From Paraflavisolibacter caeni (GTDB lineage: Bacteria > Bacteroidota > Bacteroidia > Chitinophagales > Chitinophagaceae): a DNA stretch of 64,000 bases. The notes under the pieces were generated by a model that did no database searches, had not been told where the DNA came from, and was given only the letters and a program-made list of their open reading frames with translations. Below, piece by piece: positions 16,153 through 26,069 of the stretch; position 1 is the first letter of the stretch; each line of letters opens with the position of its first letter. Position numbers and translations under genes: made by a program. The DNA is taken from assembly GCF_025628885.1 (NCBI RefSeq), contig NZ_JAOTIF010000014.1, forward strand, positions 98,883-162,882, given 5' to 3'.

Positions 16153-17400
16153 ATGGCAAGTATCAACCTAATTGAGGCTTTTCAGGACTTTAAAGATGCT
16201 GAAAATATAGACCGTCCGACCATGATGCGTGTGGTGGAAGATGTTTTTAAAACATTGCTGCGCAAGAAATTTGGCAGTGATGAGAACTTTGACGTAATTG
16301 TAAACGCAGAAAAGGGTGACTTGGAAATCATTCGCCGCCGTATGATTGTTGAAGACGGAGAAGTAATTGATTCCAACGCTGAGATCGCTTATTCAGACGC
16401 CGTAAAGATTGAGCCGGACTTCGAAGTAGGTGAAGAACTATATGAAGAAATTGACCTGTACGATTTCGGCCGCAGGGCTATCCTTGCCGCAAAACAAACA
16501 TTGGCAAGCCGTATTTCTGACTTGAAGAAAAACATTCTTGCTAAAAAATATGCCGACCGCATCGGGGAGATCATCAGTGCCGAGGTTTACCAGGTATGGA
16601 AAAAAGAAATCCTGCTGCTGGATGAAGAAAGTAACGAGCTGATCCTTCCTAAAAGCGAACAAATACCCCAGGATTATTTCAAAAAAGGTGAAACCATCCG
16701 TGCCGTAGTAAAAAAGGTAGATTTAAAAAATAATAATCCGGTAATTATACTTTCCAGAACTTCACCCGACTTTTTGGCAAAGCTTTTGGAAATAGAAGTA
16801 CCAGAAATATTCGACGGTCTGATCGTTATCAAGAAGATCGTCCGCGACCCGGGCGAAAGAGCAAAAGTGGCTGTCGAATCTTACGACGACCGTATTGACC
16901 CTGTTGGTGCCTGCGTTGGTATGAAAGGTAGCCGGATTCATGGCATTGTACGCGAACTGAAAAATGAAAATATTGACGTCATTAACTGGACATCCAACAT
17001 CCAATTACTGATTCAGCGTTCTTTAACTCCGGCTAAGGTCACTACAATGGAATTGGAACAGGAAACTAAACATGCAAGTGTTTACCTCAAACCAGACCAG
17101 GTTTCTCTGGCTATCGGCCGCCGTGGCGTGAACATCAAACTCGCCTGCGAACTTACTGGTTACGATATTGACGTATTCCGCGACACAGAAGGTGAAGTAG
17201 AAGAATTTGATATCGATCTGGAAGAATTCAGCGATGAAATTGAACCTTGGATCATTGAAGAATTGAAACGTATAGGCTGCGATACAGCCCGCAGCGTATT
17301 GGATCTTACCCCTGAAGAACTGGAACGCAGAACAGACCTGGAAAGAGTTACAATTGATGAAATAAGAAAAGTTTTACAGGCTGAATTTGAAAAAGGATAA
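16153..17400 (+). CDS. nusA: Transcription termination/antitermination factor NusA
   Basis: NusA binds RNA polymerase and nascent RNA to control pausing and termination. Domains are in the usual order: N-terminal polymerase-binding domain (about 1-130, with FKTLLRKKFG), S1 domain (about 135-205), KH1 (VGACVGMKGSRIHGIVRELK) and KH2 (VSLAIGRRGVNIKLACELTG). A short C-terminal helix-hairpin-like tail (WIIEELKRIGCDTARSVLDL) follows. At 415 residues it lacks the two AR repeats of E. coli NusA, as is usual in Bacteroidota. It is the second gene of the operon. Confidence 0.96.
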   Translation: MASINLIEAFQDFKDAENIDRPTMMRVVEDVFKTLLRKKFGSDENFDVIVNAEKGDLEIIRRRMIVEDGEVIDSNAEIAYSDAVKIEPDFEVGEELYEEIDLYDFGRRAILAAKQTLASRISDLKKNILAKKYADRIGEIISAEVYQVWKKEILLLDEESNELILPKSEQIPQDYFKKGETIRAVVKKVDLKNNNPVIILSRTSPDFLAKLLEIEVPEIFDGLIVIKKIVRDPGERAKVAVESYDDRIDPVGACVGMKGSRIHGIVRELKNENIDVINWTSNIQLLIQRSLTPAKVTTMELEQETKHASVYLKPDQVSLAIGRRGVNIKLACELTGYDIDVFRDTEGEVEEFDIDLEEFSDEIEPWIIEELKRIGCDTARSVLDLTPEELERRTDLERVTIDEIRKVLQAEFEKG

Positions 17401-17515
17401 AATATCTAGCTGCTTGAAGGGAGTTAGGTAATTTTACAAAATGGGCACATATCAGGCCCGCATAAAAAGACAATATAAAAATCCACCTTTGTGGCGGATT
17501 AGGGTAAAATAATAT

Positions 17516-20500
17516 ATGGCAGAAATAATAACACCCAGGTTAATGGCCGCAGCCAAAGAATTCAACATTGGTAAAGATACCCTTGTGGACTTTTTGACGG
17601 CAAAAGGTTTTAATAAAGACGACCTGAAACCTACCTCCAAGCTGACAGAGGATATGTACCGTGCTCTGCAGGCTGAATTTCAAAGCGATAAGGTAGCAAA
17701 GCTGAAAAGCGTTCAAATCGACTTACCAAAAGGCGCAGCTGCTGATGCTAAACGCAAAAAGGAAGAGGAGGAAGTTGCCTATCGTGATAAGCCTGCTGCT
17801 CGCCCGGAAATAATCAAACCGGCGAAAAAAGAAGAGCCTGAACCAGTTGCAGAAGCTGCACCAGCTCCACAACCTGAGCCTCTACCTGCTCCCGAACCAG
17901 AGCCAGTAAAGACTGAAACTCCTGACGTTATAAGATTGGAAGCCCCTGAATTGGAAGGGCCCAAGATCGTTGATAAAATAGACTTGTCTCAATTTGATGC
18001 GCGTCCTAAAAAGACTGAACCTAAAGAACAGCCTAAACCACAGGTGGAAGAACCTGTTGCAAAAGCTGAAGAAGAAGTTCAGCCTAAGATGGAAGCGCAA
18101 CCAGAAACACCGTCTACTCCGGAGGTACAGCCTCAACCGGAAATTCAACCGGAAACAACTCCGGAATACAAACCTGAACCTCAGCCTGAGGTTCAGCCAG
18201 AAGTTCAGCCTGAGCCTCAACCACTGCCACAGCCTCAACCAGAGACTGAGCCAGTGGCAGAAAGCCAACCTGAACCTCAGCCTGCTCATCAACCACAGGA
18301 AGAACCAGTGGCTGAAAGTCAAACAATAGAAGCACCGGAAGTGACACCTCAAGCTCCAGAAGCAACAGAAACAGGGCCGGTAATCGAAAATATTAGGGCT
18401 GAAAGAATTGAAGGTCCTAAGATACTTGGTAAAATTCAACTACCGGTAGATAGCGATACCCGTCCTAAACACGACGAAAAAAGGAAACGCAAACGTATTC
18501 CTATTGAAAAGAAAGATACAAGAGATACAAGACAAGATTTCCATAAAGGTCAGGGGCAAGGCCAAACTCAAGGACAAGCTCCTGCAGCCAACAGACCTCC
18601 TGGCGGTTTCCAAGTGCACAAGCAAGGCCAAGGCGGTGGACAAAGACCTGGCGGACAAGGTCAGGGCCAACAAGGTGGAGGCCGTTTCAACCGCGACCAG
18701 AAAGGCAGACCCCAACAAGGCGGTGGCAGATTTGGTACACCTCGCATTGCAGCTAGAGAGGATAAGCAAATTGACGAAAAAGAAATTCAAAGGAAGATTC
18801 AGGAAACACAAGCCAAATTGTCTGGTGGTACCGGTAAAGGTAAAAGCCTGAAAGCAAGACTGCGTCGTGAAAAACGTCATGAAATGGCAGACGCTGCAGA
18901 AGGTGCTACTGACAACAAGCTGCAGGTAACTGAATTTATTTCTGTGAGTGAGTTGGCCAACCTGATGGACGTTTCATTTGCTGAAGTGATCAGTAAATGT
19001 ATGGGCCTTGGTATCATGGTATCCATCAACCAGCGTCTCGATGCAGAGGTAATTGAATTGGTAGCCAGTGAATTCGGTTACGACGTGGAATTCATCGACG
19101 TGGAAAAACAAATGGAAATGGAGGAAGAAGACGAGGTGGATCACGAAGATCATCTGGAACCCCGCTCTCCAATTGTTACCATCATGGGTCACGTTGACCA
19201 CGGTAAAACCTCTTTGCTCGACTACATCCGTAGGGCTAACGTAGTTGCCGGTGAGGCCGGGGGTATCACCCAGCACATTGGTGCCTACCAGGTAAACCTG
19301 CCAAATGGCAAAGACATCACCTTCCTGGATACTCCTGGTCACGAAGCGTTTACCGCCATGCGTGCCCGCGGTGCCAAGATTACGGATATTGCAGTGATCG
19401 TAATTGCTGCAGACGATGCCATCATGCCACAAACCCGCGAGGCCATCAGCCACGCACAAGCGGCCGGCGTACCGATGATCTTCGCGATCAACAAAATAGA
19501 TAAAGATGGAGCCAACCCTCAAAAGATATACGAACAATTGGCAGGCATGAACCTGTTGGTGGAAGAATGGGGCGGTAAATACCAAAGCCAGGAAATATCT
19601 GCCAAAAAAGGTCTCAATGTCGACCTGCTCCTGGAAAAGATATTGCTGGAAGCAGAACTGCTCGACCTGAAAGCCAACCCGAATCGTGAAGCCAGTGGCA
19701 GCATCATTGAAGCAACGCTGGATAAAGGCCGTGGCTATGTTGCAACTATCCTGGTTCAGAATGGTTCATTGAATAATGGTGATATTGTGGTGAGCGGTCA
19801 GCACTATGGCCGTGTGAAAGCCATGTTCAACGAACGGAACAAAAAGGTGAATGAAGCACCTCCAAGTACACCGGTATTGATCCTGGGCTTGAACGGCGCG
19901 CCTCAGGCTGGTGAGAAGTTCAAAGTATACGACGACGAAGCAGAAGCTAAAGAAGTGGCCAACCGCCGTGCGCAAATCCTCCGCGAGCAGGGTATGCGTG
20001 CCAAGAAACACATCACACTGGATGAGATCGGCCGCCGCTTGGCATTGGGTAACTTTAAAGAACTGAAAGTGATCATCAAAGGTGACGTGGACGGTTCGGT
20101 AGAAGCCCTGAGCGACTCACTGCAAAAACTGTCAACAGAAGAAATCGTGGTGAGCGTAATTCACAAAGGCGTAGGCCAGATCAACGAAAGCGACGTGGTG
20201 CTGGCAGAAGCATCTGATGCAGTGATCATAGGCTTTAACGTTCGTCCTTCTATGCAGGCGAACCGCCTGGCAGACGGCGCAGGTATTCAGATTAGAACTT
20301 ACTCTATCATCTACACCGCCATCGACGAGATCAAGAGCGCGATGGAAGGTATGTTGGAACCAAAAGTTCAGGAAAAAATCGTTGCCAACGTAGAAGTAAG
20401 AGAAGTCTACAAATTCGACAAAGTGACCGTTGCCGGTTGTTATGTACTGGATGGTCGGATTAAACGCGACAACAAAGTGCGCGTAATCCGTGACGGTATC

Positions 20501-20683
20501 GTTGAATATCCGAAAGGAGAAAATCAACAAGCCGAATTAGGCTCACTCAAACGCTTCAAAGACGACGTAAAAGACGTACAAATGGGTATGGAGTGCGGTT
20601 TGACGGTCAAGAACTACAACGACCTGAAAGTAGGCGATATCATCGAAGCTTACGAAATCGAAGAGATCAAGCGCACGCTCTAA
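17516..20683 (+). CDS. infB: Translation initiation factor IF-2
   Basis: IF-2 is the GTPase that places fMet-tRNA on the 30S subunit and drives subunit joining. The C-terminal half has all GTPase motifs: GHVDHGKT (about residue 558), DTPGHEAF (about 604) and NKID (about 659), followed by domains II-IV. An N-terminal IF2_N helix domain (about 1-60) precedes a very long low-complexity linker: Pro/Glu/Gln-rich (about 95-290), then Gly/Gln/Arg-rich (about 340-415). The second IF2_N-like domain is near 465-520. At 1055 residues it is long but within the Bacteroidota range. It ends the rimP-nusA operon at a terminator. Confidence 0.97.
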   Translation: MAEIITPRLMAAAKEFNIGKDTLVDFLTAKGFNKDDLKPTSKLTEDMYRALQAEFQSDKVAKLKSVQIDLPKGAAADAKRKKEEEEVAYRDKPAARPEIIKPAKKEEPEPVAEAAPAPQPEPLPAPEPEPVKTETPDVIRLEAPELEGPKIVDKIDLSQFDARPKKTEPKEQPKPQVEEPVAKAEEEVQPKMEAQPETPSTPEVQPQPEIQPETTPEYKPEPQPEVQPEVQPEPQPLPQPQPETEPVAESQPEPQPAHQPQEEPVAESQTIEAPEVTPQAPEATETGPVIENIRAERIEGPKILGKIQLPVDSDTRPKHDEKRKRKRIPIEKKDTRDTRQDFHKGQGQGQTQGQAPAANRPPGGFQVHKQGQGGGQRPGGQGQGQQGGGRFNRDQKGRPQQGGGRFGTPRIAAREDKQIDEKEIQRKIQETQAKLSGGTGKGKSLKARLRREKRHEMADAAEGATDNKLQVTEFISVSELANLMDVSFAEVISKCMGLGIMVSINQRLDAEVIELVASEFGYDVEFIDVEKQMEMEEEDEVDHEDHLEPRSPIVTIMGHVDHGKTSLLDYIRRANVVAGEAGGITQHIGAYQVNLPNGKDITFLDTPGHEAFTAMRARGAKITDIAVIVIAADDAIMPQTREAISHAQAAGVPMIFAINKIDKDGANPQKIYEQLAGMNLLVEEWGGKYQSQEISAKKGLNVDLLLEKILLEAELLDLKANPNREASGSIIEATLDKGRGYVATILVQNGSLNNGDIVVSGQHYGRVKAMFNERNKKVNEAPPSTPVLILGLNGAPQAGEKFKVYDDEAEAKEVANRRAQILREQGMRAKKHITLDEIGRRLALGNFKELKVIIKGDVDGSVEALSDSLQKLSTEEIVVSVIHKGVGQINESDVVLAEASDAVIIGFNVRPSMQANRLADGAGIQIRTYSIIYTAIDEIKSAMEGMLEPKVQEKIVANVEVREVYKFDKVTVAGCYVLDGRIKRDNKVRVIRDGIVEYPKGENQQAELGSLKRFKDDVKDVQMGMECGLTVKNYNDLKVGDIIEAYEIEEIKRTL

Positions 20684-20714
20684 AAGCCAATAGCATAAAT
20701 AATCTTTAAATAAC

Positions 20715-20749
20715 AAGGCCTCAGCTTTCAAAAAGTTGAGGCCTTTTTT
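20715..20749 (+). terminator. Terminator of the rimP-nusA-infB operon
   Basis: AAGGCCTCAGCTTT pairs with AAAGTTGAGGCCTT (one G-T wobble) around a 3-nt loop and is followed by a T run. It is 31 nt after the infB stop codon. Confidence 0.9.
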
Positions 20750-20803
20750 ATGTTCTAAGCATTACGCTGCCTTTTCCTGTTCATCACCAGCAGTTTTTGC
20801 ATA

Positions 20804-21190
20804 TTACAAGTATTGCATCAACCACTCCTTTGCATCTTTGTCGTTGGTAAAACTTTTCATTGGAATTGGCGGTGGCTTAAACTTGAATAGAATGTTCATG
20901 ATCAATTGCGCCAATCCTGGTTTCGACACCATAGCCATTGCTTTATAAACATTAGGCAATTGCTCCGTTGAAAACTTCCGGGTTTCTTTATCCGGGACCG
21001 GAGAATTGGCCAGGTAAATCAGTAATGGAACTGTTTGGTTGCTTGTAATACGCTTTACCAAAGCTATATTATCCGTAATATTCGCAACCGTCCGTTTAGG
21101 ACTTTTGGATAACGAAACCAATATGCCATCATCAAACCAATAGGTGGCAATTTCGCCCTCAAATATTTGTCTGTCTTTTGGTGGTGCCAT
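20804..21190 (-). CDS. Conserved hypothetical protein, STAS/SpoIIAA-like (DUF7793-type)
   Basis: This 128-residue soluble protein has no signal or membrane segment. The pattern (WFDDGILVSLSKSPKRTVAN, then ALVKRITSNQTVPLLIYLAN, then FTNDKDAKEWLMQYL) matches small Bacteroidota proteins with a STAS/SpoIIAA-like alpha/beta fold. The function is unknown. It is monocistronic and convergent with infB. I am confident it is a real gene but only moderately confident of the fold. Confidence 0.7.
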   Translation of the reverse strand: MAPPKDRQIFEGEIATYWFDDGILVSLSKSPKRTVANITDNIALVKRITSNQTVPLLIYLANSPVPDKETRKFSTEQLPNVYKAMAMVSKPGLAQLIMNILFKFKPPPIPMKSFTNDKDAKEWLMQYL

Positions 21191-21323
21191 TTCTCTAAAC
21201 TGTTAGTAAACCCCAAAAGTATGACGACTGTCTTATTTTGCACTGATTGATATTCTTGACCGAGGGGGTTAATGCAAAATAACTTAGTATAGAAACTGGA
21301 TTATAAACCATTAAAAACATTTT

Positions 21324-21605
21324 ATGCGAACTTTTACTGACGCTCAATTGCATGAGCTAGCCCATAAGCGGGTAGAATTCAGGACTCACTTAATGGTTTA
21401 TTTAGTGATAAATGCCGCTTTGTGGATAATATGGTATATTACAGGTCAGGGATACCCTTGGCCAGTATGGCCAATGACAGGGTGGGGTATTGGTGTGATT
21501 TTTCACTATATGTTCGATTACCGTCAATCAAGATTTCTCTCAGAAGAAGATGAGTATCAAAAATTGAAGAAAAAATTAGAAGAAAACAATCACATCACTC
21601 CATAA
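21324..21605 (+). CDS. 2TM domain protein
   Basis: This 93-residue protein carries two membrane helices (about residues 22-40 and 50-65) within the 2TM motif: RVEFRTHLMVYLVINAALW, then WPVWPMTGWGIGVIFHYM. The tail is charged and coiled-coil-like. In Bacteroidota such modules occur alone or fused to LytTR regulators and histidine kinases. No regulator is adjacent here. The function is unknown. Confidence 0.85.
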   Translation: MRTFTDAQLHELAHKRVEFRTHLMVYLVINAALWIIWYITGQGYPWPVWPMTGWGIGVIFHYMFDYRQSRFLSEEDEYQKLKKKLEENNHITP

Positions 21606-21659
21606 ACAGATGGTCGGCAGCTTATATGCGAGTATCCCTGTTGATAACTACAATATTTC

Positions 21660-23255
21660 TTAGAGGCATTCTAAATTAATTGTGCGCTCAACACTGATCT
21701 GTTCCAGGAAATATTCGTCGTGCGATACAACGATGAGCGTTCCTTTATACTCATTAATGGCTGCAGTCAGAATCTCTATGTTTTGAATGTCTAAATTGTT
21801 GGTAGGCTCGTCCAACACAATAATGTCAGGAGCCTGATTGCTAATTGTCAGGCAGCAAAGCATCAACCGCATTTTCTCCCCTCCGCTAAGATTACTGCAC
21901 GGCTTGTCCCAATAATCTTTTGTAAACAAGAACCGGTTGAGCCGGATCTTGACTTCATGTTCCCGCAAAGCAGAATGATTAAATTGACGCGCCTGCTCGT
22001 AAACATTGAGCATATTGTTAATCAACGAATAATCCTGGTCAATGTACACTACCTTATTGTCTGCCCTTACTACTGTACCAACCTTTGGCTCTAATTCACC
22101 TATAAAAACTTTAATTAAAGTCGTTTTGCCCGACCCATTCAATCCTTTCAATGCGATGCGCTCTCCGCTTCTAATCTCAAAGCTCAAGGGTTGCCTCCAC
22201 AGGACCTCCTCACCATAACCATAGTTAATATCCTTTGCCGTAATCAATATTTTGCCTTTGTGAAGTGTAGAATCGTCAAAGCCAAACTTCATTTTGTCCA
22301 TATCTGGCAACTCCTTTTTCAATTCGTTCAGCTCTTGTGAAATAGATCCCACTTTTTCAGCATGAACACCTTTCAATCGGGATGTACTCTTTTCTGCATT
22401 GTTTCTAAATGTGTTCATAGATATGGTAGGAAGCCCGGCTTTTTCCTGTTTCTTCTTGCCTCGGGCGTCCAATTTTTGCTGCCGCTCAGCCGTTTCCCGC
22501 TCAACCTCCTTCGCTTTGCGCAATGCTTTTTCTTTACTCCTGACATCCTGGTTCAACGCATTGACCTCGATAGCCTTCTGCTCTGTATAAAAATTATAAT
22601 TGCCGCCATATACAACAATGCCACCCTTGCTTAACTCACAAACCGAATCAAGCAGATGAAGCAATTTCCGGTCATGACTCACCACAATCATAGTGTTTGA
22701 ACTAGACTTTATAAACTCATAAAGTAAATGCCTTCCTGAAGTATCCAAATGATTGCTCGGCTCGTCCAATAAAACGATTTCTGGTTGATGAATGGAAATG
22801 CCGGCAAGGAAAACCTTTGTCTTTTGTCCGCCACTCAGGGTTTTCATTTTCTGCCCCAGATCAAAACCATCAATCCCCCAATAAGCCAATGCTTCCCTGC
22901 AACGTTCTTCTATGTTCCAATCATCGTTCAGCAATGTCAGGTTTGCTTCAGTAACATGACCATCAAGTATTTCTTTCAATGCCTTTAATCGATCCTCGAT
23001 ACCCAGTGCCTGCGCAATAGTAAGATCGTTGTACTGCCCGAAAAGTTGTGGAACATAATATGGCCTTGAGTCCGTACATACGATACCCGTTGAAGGTGAA
23101 AAAACACCCGCAATGATTTTAAGAAGGGTAGATTTTCCCGCACCATTATTACCAATCAAGGCAATTCTATCATGTCGGTTGAAAGCCAGGTTAATATTAT
23201 CAAACAATAATTCCTTGTTGGGATGTATATAAGAGAGATTCTGAAGAATCAACAT
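21660..23255 (-). CDS. ABC-F family ATPase (possible ribosome-protection protein)
   Basis: This 531-residue protein has two ABC ATPase domains without membrane segments, the ABC-F layout. Domain 1 has Walker A GNNGAGKST (about residue 36), signature LSGGQKTKV and Walker B IVLLDEPSNHLD. Domain 2 has GLNGSGKTT, LSGGEKMRL and IIVLDEPTNNLD. The interdomain linker (about 220-320) is charged and helical. ABC-F proteins act on ribosomes, either as translation factors or as antibiotic-resistance factors that displace macrolides, lincosamides or pleuromutilins. Which applies cannot be read from the sequence, but the sequence looks unlike the house-keeping EttA/Uup types. It is monocistronic. Confidence 0.88.
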   Translation of the reverse strand: MLILQNLSYIHPNKELLFDNINLAFNRHDRIALIGNNGAGKSTLLKIIAGVFSPSTGIVCTDSRPYYVPQLFGQYNDLTIAQALGIEDRLKALKEILDGHVTEANLTLLNDDWNIEERCREALAYWGIDGFDLGQKMKTLSGGQKTKVFLAGISIHQPEIVLLDEPSNHLDTSGRHLLYEFIKSSSNTMIVVSHDRKLLHLLDSVCELSKGGIVVYGGNYNFYTEQKAIEVNALNQDVRSKEKALRKAKEVERETAERQQKLDARGKKKQEKAGLPTISMNTFRNNAEKSTSRLKGVHAEKVGSISQELNELKKELPDMDKMKFGFDDSTLHKGKILITAKDINYGYGEEVLWRQPLSFEIRSGERIALKGLNGSGKTTLIKVFIGELEPKVGTVVRADNKVVYIDQDYSLINNMLNVYEQARQFNHSALREHEVKIRLNRFLFTKDYWDKPCSNLSGGEKMRLMLCCLTISNQAPDIIVLDEPTNNLDIQNIEILTAAINEYKGTLIVVSHDEYFLEQISVERTINLECL

Positions 23256-23421
23256 AATTCCTTTCTTTAGAAGTAAACATTAATTGCCAACGACTTTGCG
23301 TAGGCCTCTGTTTGTAATTGGAAAGAAATTATATTCTACATTAATCTTTTTAGTTGAGAACGCAAACTTAAGGAAACTTTTGCTTATGTATAACCTGCAT
23401 TAAAGCAGTTTCCTGTTCATA

Positions 23422-23802
23422 TTATTTCAACCAATACTTGATCATCAAAAAAAGTATGATCAAAAAAATACCAATAAGAGAGACAATGAACAGATACTCT
23501 GCAATGCTTTCACACAAGAATTCCATTTTTTCATTTTTTGTTCTAATTGAAATGAATGAAAAGGTAGAAGAAAGGGTGAGCAGCAAAGCTATAAGAGAAG
23601 TTAATTCATCAATGATCGTATTTGCAGTACTGTTGGTAAAGTGCAACGATGTAAGAACAATTAAACAAAACCCAAGCAAATTTGCAGCTGTTCCTAAAAT
23701 GTGTGGAGAAGTCCTATTGCCATTTCCATATTTACTCGTTTTGGGCTCCTTTTTGGCATATTCAACATTCTGGAAGCTTTCCGAAAGATCTTGCCGTCTC
23801 AT
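23422..23802 (-). CDS. Small conserved membrane protein
   Basis: This 126-residue protein has a polar N-terminus, then three or four hydrophobic helices (ILGTAANLLGFCLIVLTSL; LIALLLTLSSTFSFI; LFIVSLIGIFLIILFLMI). The motif RTSPHILGTAANLLGFCLIV followed by TIIDE recurs in bacterial small membrane proteins of unknown function. It is divergent from the cyclase-like gene, and its start at 23802 is one reason for starting that gene at 23842. No partner gene is evident. Confidence 0.65.
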   Translation of the reverse strand: MRRQDLSESFQNVEYAKKEPKTSKYGNGNRTSPHILGTAANLLGFCLIVLTSLHFTNSTANTIIDELTSLIALLLTLSSTFSFISIRTKNEKMEFLCESIAEYLFIVSLIGIFLIILFLMIKYWLK

Positions 23803-23841
23803 AAATTAAAATTCAATAAATTTAAAGAAACAGTTCCATAC

Positions 23842-26037
23842 GTGCCTCCCGTTCATCAACTTGCCGCCATTCTGTTTGCCGACATTGCCGGTAACACGAT
23901 GCTTATGGACACAGATGAAAAACGGGCATCTATTTTAATGAAACATTATCATCATGAACTGAACAGGATTGTTTCATTACATGGAGGCAAAGTACTAAAT
24001 GATAACGACGATAGTAACCTGTGTATTTTCCCAAGTGCGACTGATGCAGTAAACTGTAGTATAGAGCTACATAGAGCGTTGCTATTTGAACCCGCTGTTC
24101 CCCTGAAAATCAGTCTGCACATCGGCGAAATATTTCTTGAAAATGATAAAGCCACAGGCGATGCAGTAAAGATCGCCGCACGTATTCAAGCCCTTGGCCA
24201 GGAAAACACCATCTTACTTTCAAAAGAACTTTTTGATAAGATCAAAAATCACCCTGAGTTCAAAGCAGTATCTCTTGGTCGATTCTATTGTGAAGAAATT
24301 GATGAAACCATTGAAGTTTTTGCACTCACAAATGAAGGATTATGGGTGCCAAAGCGGCAAAACCTCATTGGCAAACTAAAAAAGCTAAGTACACTAGTTC
24401 GAATATTAATGATTGCTGCTTTATTAATTGGCGTACTTGCAGCCGCACTCTTTTTATCTAAACAATTTTTGAATAAAGCGCCCCTTTCAACAAAAGAAAA
24501 TTCAATTGCAATCCTCTACTTTGCCAATATGAGTGGTGATCCTAAACAGGAATATTTCTGTGATGGAATTACTGAGGAAATCATCACAAGACTCTCTATG
24601 ATCAGCGGATTAAGAGTGAAAAGTCGTACTTCCGTTTTACAGTACAAAAATGATAAGAAGACAGCAAAAGAAATAGCCAGGGAATTAGGTGTGAGTAATA
24701 TTCTGGAAGGAAGCATCAGGAAAGAAGGCGATAGTATCCGCATTACAGTTCAATTGATTGATGCAAAAAATGATGAACACGTTTGGAGTGAAAACTATGA
24801 CAGGGAATTAAAAAACATCTTTGATCTACAATCCGATATTGCGCAACATGTCGCTGAAAAATTTGGAATGAAGCTATCAAATGATGACCGGAAAGAAATT
24901 ACCACATCTCCCACTCAAAATACGGAAGCCTATGACAAGTATTTACAGGCACGCAACCTTACTTTTATAGAAACAGGCTTAGGCGGAGAATACAGCAACA
25001 CCCAAAAGGCAATCGCCCTTTTAAAACAAGCAATTCAAATAGATCCGACTTTTTCTGATGCTTATGCCTTATTGAGTAAAAACTATTCATATTACAGTCC
25101 TGTCGCTCCATATTCAATGCAAATACCAGATTCAGCTTTATTAATGGCAAAGAAAGCCATTCAATATGGACCGGAAAGAGAAAATGGATTTGAAGCACTT
25201 GCATATGCATATTTCAGAAAAGGCAATTTAGATGAAGCATTAAAATGGCTACTCAAATGCCATGAACTGGTGCCTTATTCTACCGTTGGAACTTCCGCAA
25301 TTACTGATATCGTGGATATTTACCTGAAGAAAAACAAGTATGGAACGGCTATGGAATGGCTTTTGAATGCCATAAAATATGATCCGAAAGAAATAAAAAA
25401 CTATATAAAAAAGGCTGAGGTCTTTGAACGCCTTGGCTTATTAGATTCTGTGAAGCACAACATTGATTTAGCAAAAAGAATGAGGCCTGAAAAAGCAAAT
25501 GCCGAGCTTTTTGATGCCTTAATTTACCTTTATTTCGGATGGAATTATGAAGACTATAGACATCTGGTTAAATCTGCTTTGCCAAATGATGAGAAAGAGA
25601 TAGCCTATCAACTGGGCATATTTTATTTGTTTCATAGAGACTGGAGAAAGGCAAGCTCATTATACCCTATTTCATCAAACCCGGATGATATGGATGCAGG
25701 CCTGGTTAATATACATTTAGGAAATAAAGCAGAGGGAACACAATTTCTCAACAAAGCAATAGAACATAGAAAAAATGTAAAGGGCTCATTAACTGCCGAC
25801 CATTTTTATGATATCAGCCGGTGTTACGCTGCATTAAAAGATCCCATGTATGCCGGATACCTGGATAAAGCAATTGAAATGGGATGGCACAATTATGCTT
25901 TCTTTACACATGATCCTTTTTACGACTTTGTAAAAGACGAACCGGAATTTAAAAGGCTGCATCGCCGCATCACTGAAAGGAATGAACTGTTCAAAGCAGA
26001 AGTGAACGCTGTTTTGAAAAAATTTTACGGCTACTAG
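23842..26037 (+). CDS. Class III cyclase-like domain / TolB-like / TPR membrane protein, cyclase probably degenerate
   Basis: The domains are: an N-terminal class III nucleotide cyclase homology domain (about 1-165), one membrane helix (about 186-206), a TolB/FlgO-like beta domain (NSIAILYFANMSGDP ... ILEGSIRKEGDSIRITVQLI), then TPR repeats to the end. I start it at GTG 23842 because this gives the family's usual beginning (M)PPVHQLAAILFADIAG and avoids a 100-nt overlap with the divergent gene; an ATG at 23701 is possible. The first metal Asp (FADIAG) is present. However, the GDG segment reads N-D-D-S-N, the HxGD segment reads HIGE, and the transition-state Asn of N-x-x-x-R is Lys (VKIAARI), so activity is doubtful. 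It may be a sensor scaffold. Confidence 0.8.
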   Translation: MPPVHQLAAILFADIAGNTMLMDTDEKRASILMKHYHHELNRIVSLHGGKVLNDNDDSNLCIFPSATDAVNCSIELHRALLFEPAVPLKISLHIGEIFLENDKATGDAVKIAARIQALGQENTILLSKELFDKIKNHPEFKAVSLGRFYCEEIDETIEVFALTNEGLWVPKRQNLIGKLKKLSTLVRILMIAALLIGVLAAALFLSKQFLNKAPLSTKENSIAILYFANMSGDPKQEYFCDGITEEIITRLSMISGLRVKSRTSVLQYKNDKKTAKEIARELGVSNILEGSIRKEGDSIRITVQLIDAKNDEHVWSENYDRELKNIFDLQSDIAQHVAEKFGMKLSNDDRKEITTSPTQNTEAYDKYLQARNLTFIETGLGGEYSNTQKAIALLKQAIQIDPTFSDAYALLSKNYSYYSPVAPYSMQIPDSALLMAKKAIQYGPERENGFEALAYAYFRKGNLDEALKWLLKCHELVPYSTVGTSAITDIVDIYLKKNKYGTAMEWLLNAIKYDPKEIKNYIKKAEVFERLGLLDSVKHNIDLAKRMRPEKANAELFDALIYLYFGWNYEDYRHLVKSALPNDEKEIAYQLGIFYLFHRDWRKASSLYPISSNPDDMDAGLVNIHLGNKAEGTQFLNKAIEHRKNVKGSLTADHFYDISRCYAALKDPMYAGYLDKAIEMGWHNYAFFTHDPFYDFVKDEPEFKRLHRRITERNELFKAEVNAVLKKFYGY

Positions 26038-26057
26038 AAAATACGGCTACTAGAAAA
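26026..26057. repeat. 16-nt tandem duplication across a stop codon
   Basis: TACGGCTACTAGAAAA occurs twice without a gap (26026-26041 and 26042-26057). The first copy encodes the last residues and the TAG stop of the cyclase-like gene, so the second lies just outside the coding region. Confidence 0.95.
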
Positions 26058-26069
26058 GTGGTAATGAGA

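Noticed and set aside
17882..18439. 185-codon minus-strand ORF in the infB linker
   Set aside because: It is a by-product of the Pro/Glu/Gln repeat codons read backwards, giving Arg/Leu/Phe/Trp repeats.
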